Below, one piece after another: positions 33,449 through 42,040 of a DNA stretch of 64,000 nt. Each line of letters opens with the position of its first letter. Positions within the stretch are counted from its first letter, which is position 1. Under the pieces are notes generated by a model that saw nothing but the letters and a program-made list of their open reading frames with translations, did not search any database and was not told where the DNA came from. The translations under genes and the position numbers were made by a program. The DNA is from Olavius algarvensis Delta 4 endosymbiont (GTDB lineage: Bacteria > Desulfobacterota > Desulfobacteria > Desulfobacterales > CAJINA01), in NCBI GenBank assembly GCA_905176665.1, contig CAJINA010000149.1:186001-250000 (forward strand). The letters run 5' to 3'.

Positions 33449-34048
33449 ATGCAAACAATTTCAAAGGCAATTGCCGGCCTACTGGTATTGGCGTTTCTGG
33501 GCGGGTGTGCCCATGACACCGGTTCCCGGAACCGGACGGTTCTGGTGGCTGCCGATCATTTCGAAAACGAGATCCGGCAGGCGATTGCAGCCTGCCGGGT
33601 AAACGCCCGGGCACTTGACAATATCTATGACCGCCTGCACGATGCCGCCGCCAACGAAGCGGGCCGGAGCAGCGCGGAGCAACAGCTGGGCTATATCCAG
33701 AAAACGTACCTGTATGTTCACCAGGCCAGGCTTGTGGCCGACTATCAGATTCGGTTGTTGTCAGACTTTCGCTTCATCGCGAAAACCCAGCACAGTGATT
33801 TTTTGACCCTCAGGGCACGGGATCTCGATCAGGCCATTTACGATATGGAAGATGCCGCCAGCTTTCTTGAGGTGTACGCGGCGTTTATAGAAGACCGGCA
33901 GGCGCTCGCGGAAATAGAAAGTGCCCGGCAGATGATCGGCGGTACCATCTACCTGTATGAAAAACTACTAGACACCATTCGTCCGGCCGTCAAACCAGCG
34001 GCCCCGTTTACGCGGGATCCCTATTCACCGTTTTCCCGGGGGACATAA
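33449..34048 (+). CDS. Hypothetical lipoprotein, 199 aa
   Basis: ATG 33449 follows CGGGAGCAAACC and opens a lipoprotein signal MQTISKAIAGLLVLAFLGGC, with lipobox LGGC. The mature protein is almost wholly helical, rich in alanine, glutamate and arginine (ARALDNIYDRLHDAAANEAG), resembling a helical bundle or coiled coil, and ends in a proline-rich tail (AVKPAAPFTRDPYSPFS). An upstream in-frame ATG at 33329 is rejected because it would bury the signal peptide. No known domain; probably an envelope scaffold or periplasmic adaptor. Monocistronic. Confidence 0.7.
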   Translation: MQTISKAIAGLLVLAFLGGCAHDTGSRNRTVLVAADHFENEIRQAIAACRVNARALDNIYDRLHDAAANEAGRSSAEQQLGYIQKTYLYVHQARLVADYQIRLLSDFRFIAKTQHSDFLTLRARDLDQAIYDMEDAASFLEVYAAFIEDRQALAEIESARQMIGGTIYLYEKLLDTIRPAVKPAAPFTRDPYSPFSRGT

Positions 34049-34075
34049 CCATTCTGTAAGAGTCTCTAAAAACAT

Positions 34076-34117
34076 ACTATATATCGAAATTTATCTTGAC
34101 AACAAACCATATATAGT
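34076..34117. promoter_or_regulatory. Inverted pair of TATATAGT boxes with a -35-like element
   Basis: ACTATATAT at 34076-34084 and ATATATAGT at 34109-34117 are exact reverse complements. TTGACA lies between them at 34096-34101, with a CATAAG -10 candidate 18 bases downstream. This fits a repressed promoter, but a hairpin element separates it from the next gene. Confidence 0.4.
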
Positions 34118-34256
34118 AGCATAAGACGTCAGCGCTTCCACTGACTTCCCTTTCGATACGAGTTTACGCACTGATCTGAATCTGTTCTGAAATTAAACTA
34201 AAAAGCGCAGCCCTTTGACCCCGGAGTCTACCAAGGCTTCGGGGTCTGCCTTTTTC

Positions 34257-34398
34257 GAAGCCATTTCAAAAACGCCTTTTGGCCCAATCTCGGCGTTGGT
34301 CGCAAGGTCTAACTCCTCGAAATACTCTGAGTATTCCTCCGGTTCAAACCTTACGGCCGCCTTGACCTTGGACCAAAATCCATTTCCGATATGGCTTC
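34257..34398. repeat. Long hairpin element, copy E
   Basis: The outer arms GAAGCCATTTC and GATATGGCTTC pair imperfectly; inner boxes TTTTGGCCCAATCTCGGCGT, CCTCGAAATACTCTGAGTAT and CGGCCGCCTTGACCTTGGAC are the reverse complement of copies F and G. The 34049-34493 gap contains only this, the boxes above and a small hairpin at about 34210-34250. Confidence 0.8.
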
Positions 34399-34493
34399 TA
34401 TTCCTAAAGAAAAATCATTTCTGGCCGATAGCTATTATCGAGAGTGCTGTTAATGCGTAGCGTCACCCCGGGCAACCATCAAAGGAGTGTAGT

Positions 34494-34847
34494 ATGCTGC
34501 CGGCCATTCAAAGTTCGATTTCGGGTGTACGGGCGTTTGGCAAGAAGCTCGATGTACAAGCCGACAATATCGCCAACGTGGAGACCGACGGTTTCAAAAA
34601 AAGCCGGACGGTCATGTCCACGGAAGACAACACCGGTGTTCGGGCCGATATACAAAAGGTTGACACGCCCGGCCCTCCGAACCCTGAGGCCCTTGTAGAC
34701 CCCACCGCTGAAAAAGAGCGCTCCAATGTCGATCTGGTCGAGGAAGTGACCGCGGCCATTCCGACGACGATTGGATACAAAGCCAACCTCAAAACAGTTC
34801 AGGCAGAAGAAGACATGCTCGGGTCGCTGCTCGATGCCATCGGGTAG
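34494..34847 (+). CDS. Orphan flagellar basal-body rod-like protein, 117 aa
   Basis: Starts MLPAIQSSISGVRAFGKKLD after AAAGGAGTGTAGT. The N-terminal DVQADNIANVETDGFKKSR is the flagellar rod/hook (FlgB/C/E/F/G) N-terminal signature, and the C-terminal VDLVEEVTAAIPTTIGYKAN with NLKTVQAEEDMLGSLLDAIG is the matching C-terminal motif. At 117 residues it has only the terminal helices that build the rod, without a D1 domain, nearest to FlgC. No flagellar genes are nearby, so it may be a strayed rod protein or have another export-apparatus role. Confidence 0.8.
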   Translation: MLPAIQSSISGVRAFGKKLDVQADNIANVETDGFKKSRTVMSTEDNTGVRADIQKVDTPGPPNPEALVDPTAEKERSNVDLVEEVTAAIPTTIGYKANLKTVQAEEDMLGSLLDAIG

Positions 34848-34990
34848 TGCCGGTCCGCAGAAGGCATTTTTCGACCCAGAGCTGCGTTCTCGTCCGTCCC
34901 CAATCCTCAACGTGGCAATACCTACGCCTGCGGTTGCAAACGAGCCTACGGCCTTGCCCTGAACCGAAAACTACCTCCTGCAGACCGGCA
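34848..34990. repeat. Long hairpin element, copy D
   Basis: Begins at the base after the stop codon of the rod-like gene. The outer arms TGCCGGTCCGCAG and CTGCAGACCGGCA pair with one mismatch; boxes CCCAGAGCTGCGTTCTCG, AATCCTCAACGTGG, CCTGCGGTTGC and CGGCCTTGCCCTGAACC match copies A-C. It could end the transcript. The remaining 34991-35165 holds nothing recognisable. Confidence 0.8.
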
Positions 34991-35165
34991 CAGTGCTAAG
35001 CTTGAAATTTCCGCGTCTTATCATTTTTATAGCGAATCCTATCTCTTATTCTTATAACGGGCATGGAAACCAGTCATATTTGGGATAATATTCTTGCCTT
35101 AGGGAGTTAATCCGCCTAAATAAGGAACATTTCAATTCAAAAAGCAGAAGGTAGATTGGTGCACC

Positions 35166-35921
35166 ATGAAGATGCTGGTATGCGGAAAAGGCGGCTGCGG
35201 GAAAAGTACGGTAGCGGCTTTGTTGGCCCGGGCCATACAAAAACTTGGCCGGCGAGTATTGCTGGTAGATGCGGACGAATCGAACATCGGTCTCTACCGG
35301 ATGCTGGGCGTGGACATGCCGCAGCCGCTCCTTGACAGCTTGGGCGGTAAAAAGGGCTTCCGGGAAAGGACTGCCCCCGGAGGCGGCCTCGGCGGTCCGC
35401 CGGCGCTGTTTCCCCAGGGCCTGCGAGTCGCTGACCTGCCAGAGGATTGTGTGACTGACGCGGACGGGGTCAGGATTATGTCCGTGGGCAAGATCCACCA
35501 TTTCGGCGAAGGCTGCGCCTGTCCCATCGGCCGACTTTTTCGGATGCTTTTCGGCGCGTTGACACTTGAACGGGATGACCTGGTCCTTGTGGATGCCGCG
35601 GCCGGGGTGGAACATTTCGGGCGGGGGTTGGATGGCCAGTGCGACCACATTATCAACGTGGTGGACCCCTCCTATGAATCCATCATGATGGCGCAGAGAG
35701 TTACCGGACTGGCCCGTGAGGCCGGCTTGCCGGTGAGCGTTATCCTCAATCGCACGACACCGGATCTGGAAAAGGAAATCGCCGGGGCCCTTGATGGGGC
35801 AGCCATTATCGGGAGCCTGCCTGACAGCGAAGCTGTTTTCCGACGGAACTTACGGGGTGAACCCCTGGCCATCGATTTTCCGGAAATCGACACAATCAGC
35901 TCAGCCCTGCTGAACACATGA
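35166..35921 (+). CDS. CooC/MinD-like P-loop ATPase
   Basis: A 251-residue protein with the deviant Walker A CGKGGCGKST at residues 6-15, Walker B-like LVLVDAAAGVEHF, and the CxC pair C117/C119 in GEGCACPIG that in CooC binds nickel and bridges the dimer. CooC proteins load nickel into carbon monoxide dehydrogenase. No cooS or acs gene is in the window, so the client is unknown and other maturation roles are possible. Its stop overlaps the start of the next gene by four bases (ATGA), so the two are coupled. Shine-Dalgarno GAAGG. Confidence 0.82.
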   Translation: MKMLVCGKGGCGKSTVAALLARAIQKLGRRVLLVDADESNIGLYRMLGVDMPQPLLDSLGGKKGFRERTAPGGGLGGPPALFPQGLRVADLPEDCVTDADGVRIMSVGKIHHFGEGCACPIGRLFRMLFGALTLERDDLVLVDAAAGVEHFGRGLDGQCDHIINVVDPSYESIMMAQRVTGLAREAGLPVSVILNRTTPDLEKEIAGALDGAAIIGSLPDSEAVFRRNLRGEPLAIDFPEIDTISSALLNT

Positions 35922-37015
35922 AGACCGTCTCACAGAGGGCCGTCGCCTATTTTATTTCCGCCCACGGCCTGGGGCACGCTGCCCGGGCGGCTGCGGTCAT
36001 GGATGCCGTGCATGCGATCCAACCGGATGTGCGGTTCGAAATTTTTTCCACCGTTCCCCGCTGGTTTTTTGACGACTGCCTGTCCGGCCCATTTACCTGC
36101 CACACCCTGCAAACCGATGTGGGGCTGGTCCAGCACTCCCCCCTGGAAGAAAACCTGCCCGCCACGATTGAAGCCCTGGAGGCGTTCTATCCCCTGGACG
36201 AAAAACAGCTCCAAGTTAATGCTGATAAATTGCGCGGACTGGGCTGTCGCCTTGTAATCTGCGATATTGCTCCCCTGGGTATCGCCGTTGCCCATCAGGC
36301 CGGACTGCCGTCACTCCTGGTCGAGAATTTTACCTGGGACTGGATTTATGCCGGCTACAGCGATTATCTATCCGGACTGAAACCACACATAAATTACCTG
36401 GAAGCCCTGTTTGCCCAGGCCGATTATCATGTGCAGACCGAGCCGGTTTGCGCAGTCGGCAGCCCAGATTTGGTCGTGCCGCCCATCGGTCGGCTTCCGC
36501 GAACACCGGCAGATGAAGTTCGACAACGACTTGGGGTGCCCGCCGGTAAACAGTTGGTGGTCATTACCCTGGGGGGTACAGCTACTTCAGCAGAATACTT
36601 CCAACCCGGGGACCTGTCTGATGAAATTTTCCTTGTAATTCCGGGCAACTCTGATCAAATTGAACAGACCGGATCGATAGTGCGATTGCCTGTCCGATCC
36701 AATATCTATCATCCGGACCTGGTCAGAGCCGCAGACGTTGTCATCGGCAAAGCTGGCTACAGCACCCTCGCTGAAGTTTACCTGGCCGATGTACCCTTCG
36801 GCTTTGTGTCCCGTAGCGATTTTCGGGAAGCACCGGTTTTAGAAGCATTCACCCGCCGGCACCTGCGATCGTTGAGTGTTTCGCCCGCTGCCCTGGCCGA
36901 CGGTTCCTGGGCACCGCTTGTTCCGGCCATGGCGGCCCTGCCTGCTGCTGGTGCAGACCGGGTAAACGGAGCTGAATCAACATCGGCTTTTATACTTGAA
37001 GTCCTATCCCGATAG
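35918..37015 (+). CDS. GT28 / MurG-like glycosyltransferase-fold protein
   Basis: A 365-residue GT-B type protein. The N-terminus FISAHGLGHAARAAAVMDA is the glycine-rich acceptor loop seen in MurG-like enzymes and in the N-terminal domain of plant arabinokinase; the C-terminal half has VITLGGTATSAEYF and ADVVIGKAGYSTLAEVYLAD, the nucleotide-sugar binding GGxxT and GxGS/T-type segments. The substrate is unknown. It begins inside the stop codon of the CooC-like gene and is followed 95 bases later by the kinase-aminotransferase gene, so the three may form a pathway unit. No signal peptide. Confidence 0.7.
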   Translation: MKTVSQRAVAYFISAHGLGHAARAAAVMDAVHAIQPDVRFEIFSTVPRWFFDDCLSGPFTCHTLQTDVGLVQHSPLEENLPATIEALEAFYPLDEKQLQVNADKLRGLGCRLVICDIAPLGIAVAHQAGLPSLLVENFTWDWIYAGYSDYLSGLKPHINYLEALFAQADYHVQTEPVCAVGSPDLVVPPIGRLPRTPADEVRQRLGVPAGKQLVVITLGGTATSAEYFQPGDLSDEIFLVIPGNSDQIEQTGSIVRLPVRSNIYHPDLVRAADVVIGKAGYSTLAEVYLADVPFGFVSRSDFREAPVLEAFTRRHLRSLSVSPAALADGSWAPLVPAMAALPAAGADRVNGAESTSAFILEVLSR

Positions 37016-37109
37016 CTTCTTGACCCTGATCGCAGGTTCGAGTAATATGCCTTTCAAGTAATAACGGAAGCTTACAGATTTTTACGTACAGTTCTGAAAA
37101 AGGCCGCAG

Positions 37110-39383
37110 ATGCACCGACGAGAAATTCTAAGATCAATTTACGGCATAGAGAATCCGGAATTACAGGATCTGGAGGGGTATGCCAGTCTGAATATCCGGG
37201 TGACTAGCGCAGACGGCCGGAACTTTGTATGGAAGCAGAACTTGGATTCACCCCTGGAACGGTCCTTTCTCGAGGCTGAAAACCAGGTCCTGTTTAAGCT
37301 GGCCGGGAGCCTGCCCTACAATTTTTCGGTACCGCAGCCGGACCGCGATGGCCATCTGCTGTCCGTTGTGGAAAACCCGGACGGCAGCCGGACGTTGCAT
37401 CGCCTGCTGGCTTTTGTCGAAGGGACTTTTTTTGATCAGGCAGAACACACACCTGATCTGTTCGCCTCGCTGGGTACCTTTTTGGCCTATCTGGACCAGG
37501 CGCTGCTGGATTTTCATCATCCGGGTATCGAGGCCCGCTGCCATCAGTGGGACCTGCAGCACCTGGCCCTGCCGATGGCGCATATTCAGTTTATCAAAGA
37601 TCCCCGGCAAAAAAAGCTGGTGGAATATTTTTATATGCAATTCAAGGAGATTGTAGCGCCCCAGCGTTACAGTTTACGCCGGAGCGTCATCCACGGGGAT
37701 GCCAACGAGCAGAACCTGCTGACCACGGACGGGCAGGTATCCGGTATCATCGATTTCGGGGATATGAGCTACACACCGCTGGTCAACGAAGTGGCCATCG
37801 CCCTCACTTATGCCATGCTGGGTAAAGACGATCCGCTAAAATGGGCCGGCCATATGCTGCGGGCCTACGCTGCCGAGTTGCCCCTGGAGAGTTCGGAAGT
37901 CGACCTACTTTACTACCTGGTGGCCGGCCGGCTGTGCGCCAGCGTCTGCAATTCGGCCCACGCCAAGACCCTCAAACCGGACAGTGATTACATCACCATA
38001 AGTGAAAAGCCGGCCTGGGCGATGCTGGAAAGATGGCTCAGCCTGAACCCCCGTGCCGTTAACACTGTTTTCAGAGAGGCTGCCGGTCTTGAAAAGAAGC
38101 CGGTGCTCCACCTTGACCAGGAGCTCGTCCGCCGCGAGACCTATTTCAGTAAGGCCCTCTCAGTAAGCTATTCCGAACCATTGAAGATGGAAAAAGCAGC
38201 TTTTCAGTACATGTACGCTGCGTCCGGGGATACCTATCTGGATCTTTACAACAACATCCCCCATGTGGGGCACTGCCATCCCCGGGTGGTGCGGGCCGGG
38301 CAGGACCAGATGGCCCGTCTCAACACGAACACCCGTTATCTGTATGATCAGCTCCACGAATATTCCGAGGGGTTACTCGCTAAGTTTCCGGAACCGCTGA
38401 ACAAAGTCTTCTATGTCAACTCGGGCAGTGCTGCCGCGGATCTGGCTGTTCGGCTGGCCCGGACACATAACGGTCGCAAGCAGGTCATGGTCCTGGAGCA
38501 CGGGTACCACGGCAACACGGTAACCGGGATCGAAATCAGTTCCTACAAATTCGAGCACAGCGGTGGGCCGGGCAAGCCGGAACATATCCTCCAGGCTCCC
38601 ATCCCGGATGCCTATCGTGGTCCCTACCGGGGCGACGATGCCGGTCAAAGGTACGCGGCTGATGCGGCCGCGTTGCTCAGTGATGGCGGCTGGGACCCGG
38701 CGGCTTTCATCTGTGAGCCGATCATTGGCTGCGGGGGCCAGGTGCCCTTGCCGGATGGTTACCTGACCGCCCTCTACCCGGTTTTGCGGGAACAAGGAAT
38801 TGTCTGTATTTCAGATGAAGTGCAGACTGGCTTTGGTCGCCTGGGCCGCTGGTTCTGGGGTTTTGAAATGCAAGCCGTGATCCCGGACATCGTCCTGCTG
38901 GGCAAACCCATGGGCAACGGGCATCCTTTGGCGGCGGTAGTCACCACCGACGCCATTGCCTATTCGTTTGAAAATGGCCTGGAGTTTTTCAGCTCTTTCG
39001 GCGGCAACTCGGTGGCCTGCGCGGTGGGGCTGGCGGTGCTGGATGTGATCGAGTCAGAGGGGCTGCAACAGAATGCCCGGGAAACCGGGGACTATTTAAA
39101 ACCCGGCCTGAATGATTTGCAAAAACGGTTTCCGGTGATCGGGGATGTGCGCGGAGAAGGCCTCTTTCTCGGGATCGAATTCGTCAAGGATCCGGAAACA
39201 CGCGAACCGCACACCGATTTGGCCGACAAGGTGATAAACCAGCTCAAGGCGGCTCGTATCCTGGCCGGAACCGACGGCCCCTTCGAGAATGTCATTAAAA
39301 TTAAGCCTCCCATATGTTTCAACAAAAAGGACGCCGACGTCTTCCTTCAAGCCCTGGAAGTTTCACTCGAGAAGCTTGCATAA
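37110..39383 (+). CDS. Kinase-class III aminotransferase fusion protein
   Basis: A 757-residue two-module enzyme. Residues 1-330 are an aminoglycoside phosphotransferase-like small-molecule kinase with H195 and D197 in [12 protein letters not shown] and the metal motif IIDFGDM. Residues about 340-757 are a PLP class III aminotransferase-fold protein with K599 in [15 protein letters not shown] and [10 protein letters not shown]. This pairing mirrors hydroxylysine kinase plus 5-phosphohydroxylysine phospho-lyase, and ethanolamine-phosphate phospho-lyase: phosphorylate an amino alcohol, then eliminate phosphate and ammonia. The substrate is inferred, not shown. Such fusions are known in bacteria. 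Shine-Dalgarno AAGG is close to the start. Confidence 0.85.
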   Translation: MHRREILRSIYGIENPELQDLEGYASLNIRVTSADGRNFVWKQNLDSPLERSFLEAENQVLFKLAGSLPYNFSVPQPDRDGHLLSVVENPDGSRTLHRLLAFVEGTFFDQAEHTPDLFASLGTFLAYLDQALLDFHHPGIEARCHQWDLQHLALPMAHIQFIKDPRQKKLVEYFYMQFKEIVAPQRYSLRRSVIHGDANEQNLLTTDGQVSGIIDFGDMSYTPLVNEVAIALTYAMLGKDDPLKWAGHMLRAYAAELPLESSEVDLLYYLVAGRLCASVCNSAHAKTLKPDSDYITISEKPAWAMLERWLSLNPRAVNTVFREAAGLEKKPVLHLDQELVRRETYFSKALSVSYSEPLKMEKAAFQYMYAASGDTYLDLYNNIPHVGHCHPRVVRAGQDQMARLNTNTRYLYDQLHEYSEGLLAKFPEPLNKVFYVNSGSAAADLAVRLARTHNGRKQVMVLEHGYHGNTVTGIEISSYKFEHSGGPGKPEHILQAPIPDAYRGPYRGDDAGQRYAADAAALLSDGGWDPAAFICEPIIGCGGQVPLPDGYLTALYPVLREQGIVCISDEVQTGFGRLGRWFWGFEMQAVIPDIVLLGKPMGNGHPLAAVVTTDAIAYSFENGLEFFSSFGGNSVACAVGLAVLDVIESEGLQQNARETGDYLKPGLNDLQKRFPVIGDVRGEGLFLGIEFVKDPETREPHTDLADKVINQLKAARILAGTDGPFENVIKIKPPICFNKKDADVFLQALEVSLEKLA

Positions 39384-39420
39384 CAAAGTGAGCAAAACCC
39401 GCAGACCTTAAAAAACGATC

Positions 39421-39580
39421 ATCGCGCAGAGACGCAGAGGCGCAGAGAAAACAAACATTTGTACGGCTTCGCCGGAAAAGCCCGAAAACCATTAGATCTA
39501 AAGGGTTAGGGTTTTTCGCACGATAGTGCGCTCAAATCCCGTTCTTGGTCTGCTCTGCGCCTCTGCGTCCCTGCGCGATG
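39421..39580. repeat. Inverted-repeat element, CGCAGAGG-unit family, copy 3
   Basis: Left arm ATCGCGCAGAGACGCAGAGG, followed by CGCAGAGAAAAC; right arm CTCTGCGCCTCTGCGTCCCT ending GCGCGAT. Inner inverted repeats include CGCACGATAGTGCG. It lies between the fusion enzyme and the MarR promoter. Confidence 0.85.
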
Positions 39581-39680
39581 CAAAGGTTTCTGGTTTTATG
39601 CGCTTTGTATTTCTACCGCCGTGTTAGGCATTTCCCTTTTTTCATTCAGATAAAGTCGCTCCAAATCCAAAAAACAGCGC

Positions 39681-39723
39681 TTGACATTTGTAAGACGTTA
39701 ATTAGCTTAATGTTAAACTAATT
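39681..39723 (+). promoter_or_regulatory. Promoter and palindromic operator of the MarR-pirin unit
   Basis: TTGACA at 39681-39686 is followed by a palindrome at 39700-39723: AATTAGCTTAA, TG, TTAAACTAATT, matching at ten of eleven positions. It covers the expected -10 region and ends 15 bases before the marR start, a typical autorepression site. The -10 itself is unclear (TAGCTT or TTAATG). Confidence 0.65.
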
Positions 39724-39738
39724 CAAAACGAGGTAATC

Positions 39739-40221
39739 ATGACCCCTGATAACCGAACTACAGACCACCAGCGGACCGTTTTGAAGACATACACCCAGAT
39801 GATGCGCGCGGCCGATGCCGTAACGACCCGGATGCACCGGCACCTGGCTGATTCCGGTTTGACTGGCAGCCAGTTCGGTGTCCTGGAGGCGTTGTATCAC
39901 CTCGGGCCGCTCTGCCAGAGGGACATCGGCCGGAAGATCCTCAAAACCAGCGGCAATATGACCACGGTTATCGATAACCTTGAAAAGAGAAAACTGGTCG
40001 TCCGTGTAAAAGACCTCACGGATCGGCGGCGGATTTCAGTGGAACTGACGCCGACGGGCTTCAGCCTCATTGACACCATATTTCCAATCCATGCTGAGAT
40101 TGCCGAACAGGTCTTTGACGTAATGGACCGCGGCGAACTGCAAACGCTTGGCAGCCTGCTTAAGAAAGTCGGCAAGGCCAATGTCGCCTCGGCTGAAGAG
40201 AGCGACGGGAGGGCACCATGA
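39739..40221 (+). CDS. MarR family transcriptional regulator
   Basis: A 160-residue winged-helix repressor. The recognition region is LGPLCQRDIGRKILKTSGNM with TTVIDNLEKRKLVVRVKD, and the wing is DLTDRRRISVELTPTG, all standard for MarR. It starts after GAGGTAATC and sits behind a clear 24 bp palindrome, so autorepression is likely. Its stop overlaps the pirin start by four bases. The operon context (pirin, and perhaps the MBL hydrolase and nitroreductase downstream) suggests a response to phenolic, quinone or electrophile stress, which is typical for the family but not proven here. Confidence 0.93.
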   Translation: MTPDNRTTDHQRTVLKTYTQMMRAADAVTTRMHRHLADSGLTGSQFGVLEALYHLGPLCQRDIGRKILKTSGNMTTVIDNLEKRKLVVRVKDLTDRRRISVELTPTGFSLIDTIFPIHAEIAEQVFDVMDRGELQTLGSLLKKVGKANVASAEESDGRAP

Positions 40222-40922
40222 GTATAAACATCATACCAGCCAGTCAACGGCATTTCACGGATATGGGTTGGCTGCAGACATACTGGCTCTTTTCCTTTTC
40301 GAACTATTACGACCCGGCCAATATTCGGCATGGAAAATTAAGGGTCTTCAATGACGACATCGTCAAACCCGGGACCGGGTTCCCCACCCATCCCCACGAG
40401 GAAATGGAGATCGTCACCATCGTTTTAAAAGGTGAGATCTCTCACAAAGACAGCATGGGCAACGGCGGGGTGATTCGGGCCGGAGAGGTCCAGCGGATGT
40501 CCGCTGGAACCGGGTTGACCCATTCAGAATATAACGAAGCGGATCAGGACCTGCACTTTTACCAGGTCTGGATTCTGCCTGATCAGGCGGGACTAATCCC
40601 TTCCTATGAGCAAAAAGAGTTCGCGGAAGCCGACTTCCGGAATGTCCTGTTTCCACTTGCTTCCGGACAGGGAAAAGACAGAGCCGTAAGCTTTCACACG
40701 GATGCCACCATCTACCGATCGCAATTGGAGGCCGGCCGTCAACTGGCACACGACACCTCTGGGGACCGCAAGCTGTTCATTTACCTGACGGCCGGAACTT
40801 TGCGGGTCAACGGCCACACGCTGTCTGCACGTGATCAAGCCCGGCTGGACGGCGTTGCAAGCCTTGCGCTGGCCGCTGAACAGGATGCGGATTTTATCCT
40901 GATTGATGTGCCGGCCGATTAG
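40218..40922 (+). CDS. Pirin family protein (quercetinase-like cupin)
   Basis: A 234-residue two-cupin protein. The metal-binding motif is in FPTHPHEEMEIVTIVLKGEI with later HSEYNEADQDLHFYQVW, as in YhaK/YhhW pirins. Bacterial pirins often oxidise flavonols or act as redox sensors. The start is within the MarR stop (ATGA), with GGGAGGGCACC as ribosome site, so expression follows the regulator. Length is normal for YhhW-like proteins. Confidence 0.92.
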   Translation: MSINIIPASQRHFTDMGWLQTYWLFSFSNYYDPANIRHGKLRVFNDDIVKPGTGFPTHPHEEMEIVTIVLKGEISHKDSMGNGGVIRAGEVQRMSAGTGLTHSEYNEADQDLHFYQVWILPDQAGLIPSYEQKEFAEADFRNVLFPLASGQGKDRAVSFHTDATIYRSQLEAGRQLAHDTSGDRKLFIYLTAGTLRVNGHTLSARDQARLDGVASLALAAEQDADFILIDVPAD

Positions 40923-40964
40923 GCACTGTTCGCCTATGAATCAATGAAAGAGGTAAACCAAACC

Positions 40965-41936
40965 ATGAAAAAATATATATACATAACCCTGATGAGTGCC
41001 CTTGTCTTTGGATTTGCCACTGTTTACGCCCAAGAACCTGTATGGGATGGCAATAAAGTTGTGCTCATTTCGGAAAAGCTTAAAAATGGGGTGTTTGCCT
41101 ATTACCCCAGTGATGCCAAGGAACTTGAAAAACAGGGTAGACCGGTTGCCACGAGCGGCGGTTTCATTATCGGTCAAAAGGGCGTGTTGATTATCGATAC
41201 GATGTTAAACCAGCGCCTGAACAGGCAGGTGCAGGCGCTGGTGCGCAAGGAAACCGGCAAGCCGATTATTTTCGCGGTGAATACCAGTTTTCACGGGGAC
41301 CACTCTTATGGAAACATGTATTTGCCAAAGAGCGCGGCAATCATCCAGCATAGCTTCACAAAAGAATATATTGACGAACATTTCCAAAAAGATACCGAGT
41401 TTATGATTCAAAACTTCGGCACAGGCCGTGGCATTGAAGAAATTGTTCCCCGCACCGGTGATATATTGGTCCCCAAAGGCGGCAAGATCACCCTGGATTT
41501 AGGGGACAAGGCGGTAGATATTCTTGATTTTGGCTTTGCCCAGACAGGCGGGGACCTGTTTGTATGGGAACCCGGAGCGAAAGTGCTATGGACAGGCAAT
41601 CCCATTATCACCGTTAAACCATCCCTGCCCTGGCTTTTGGAGGGCCATTTGATTGAAACCTTGAGAACGCTTGAAACGGTCTATGCGTTCTTGCCCAACG
41701 ACGCGCGCATAGTGCCGGGACACGGATCCGTTATGGGGCGTGAGGACATCAAGTGGCATATTGATTACCTTGCGGCCGTTAAGGATAAAGTCCAGGCGGC
41801 GATCGACGATGGGTTGTCACTTGAAGAAACGGTAAAGCGCGTCAAAATGCCCGAATTTCGCGGTTATGCCCTGTTTGACTGGGTTCACCCGGGCTTGAAT
41901 GTACCCGCGGCATACCGAGACTTGAGCGGATCGTAA
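40965..41936 (+). CDS. Exported MBL-fold metallo-hydrolase
   Basis: ATG 40965 follows GAGGTAAACCAAACC and starts a cleavable signal peptide (MKKYIYITLMSALVFGFATV, cleavage after VYA); an ATG seven codons upstream is less likely. The mature protein has the metallo-beta-lactamase fold: TMLNQRLNRQVQALVRKETG, then FAVNTSFHGDHSYGN, then PGHGSVMG. The first histidine of the HxHxDH motif is replaced by serine (SFHGDH), so metal site 1 may be incomplete. Other expected ligands around GNPIITV are also altered. Likely periplasmic; substrate unknown. It follows the pirin gene by 42 bases on the same strand. Confidence 0.82.
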   Translation: MKKYIYITLMSALVFGFATVYAQEPVWDGNKVVLISEKLKNGVFAYYPSDAKELEKQGRPVATSGGFIIGQKGVLIIDTMLNQRLNRQVQALVRKETGKPIIFAVNTSFHGDHSYGNMYLPKSAAIIQHSFTKEYIDEHFQKDTEFMIQNFGTGRGIEEIVPRTGDILVPKGGKITLDLGDKAVDILDFGFAQTGGDLFVWEPGAKVLWTGNPIITVKPSLPWLLEGHLIETLRTLETVYAFLPNDARIVPGHGSVMGREDIKWHIDYLAAVKDKVQAAIDDGLSLEETVKRVKMPEFRGYALFDWVHPGLNVPAAYRDLSGS

Positions 41937-42040
41937 TAGATCATCGTGTTGCTTGAATCCTTTGAACCCGGTTGGTGTTTGCTGCCGCAGTGGAGCGATT
42001 TACCCAAAAACAATGAAAAAAATATAAATACGAGGATAAA

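Noticed and set aside
39421..39580. IS element or MITE with transposase
   Set aside because: Long inverted arms but no transposase frame and no clear target-site duplication at any of the five copies.
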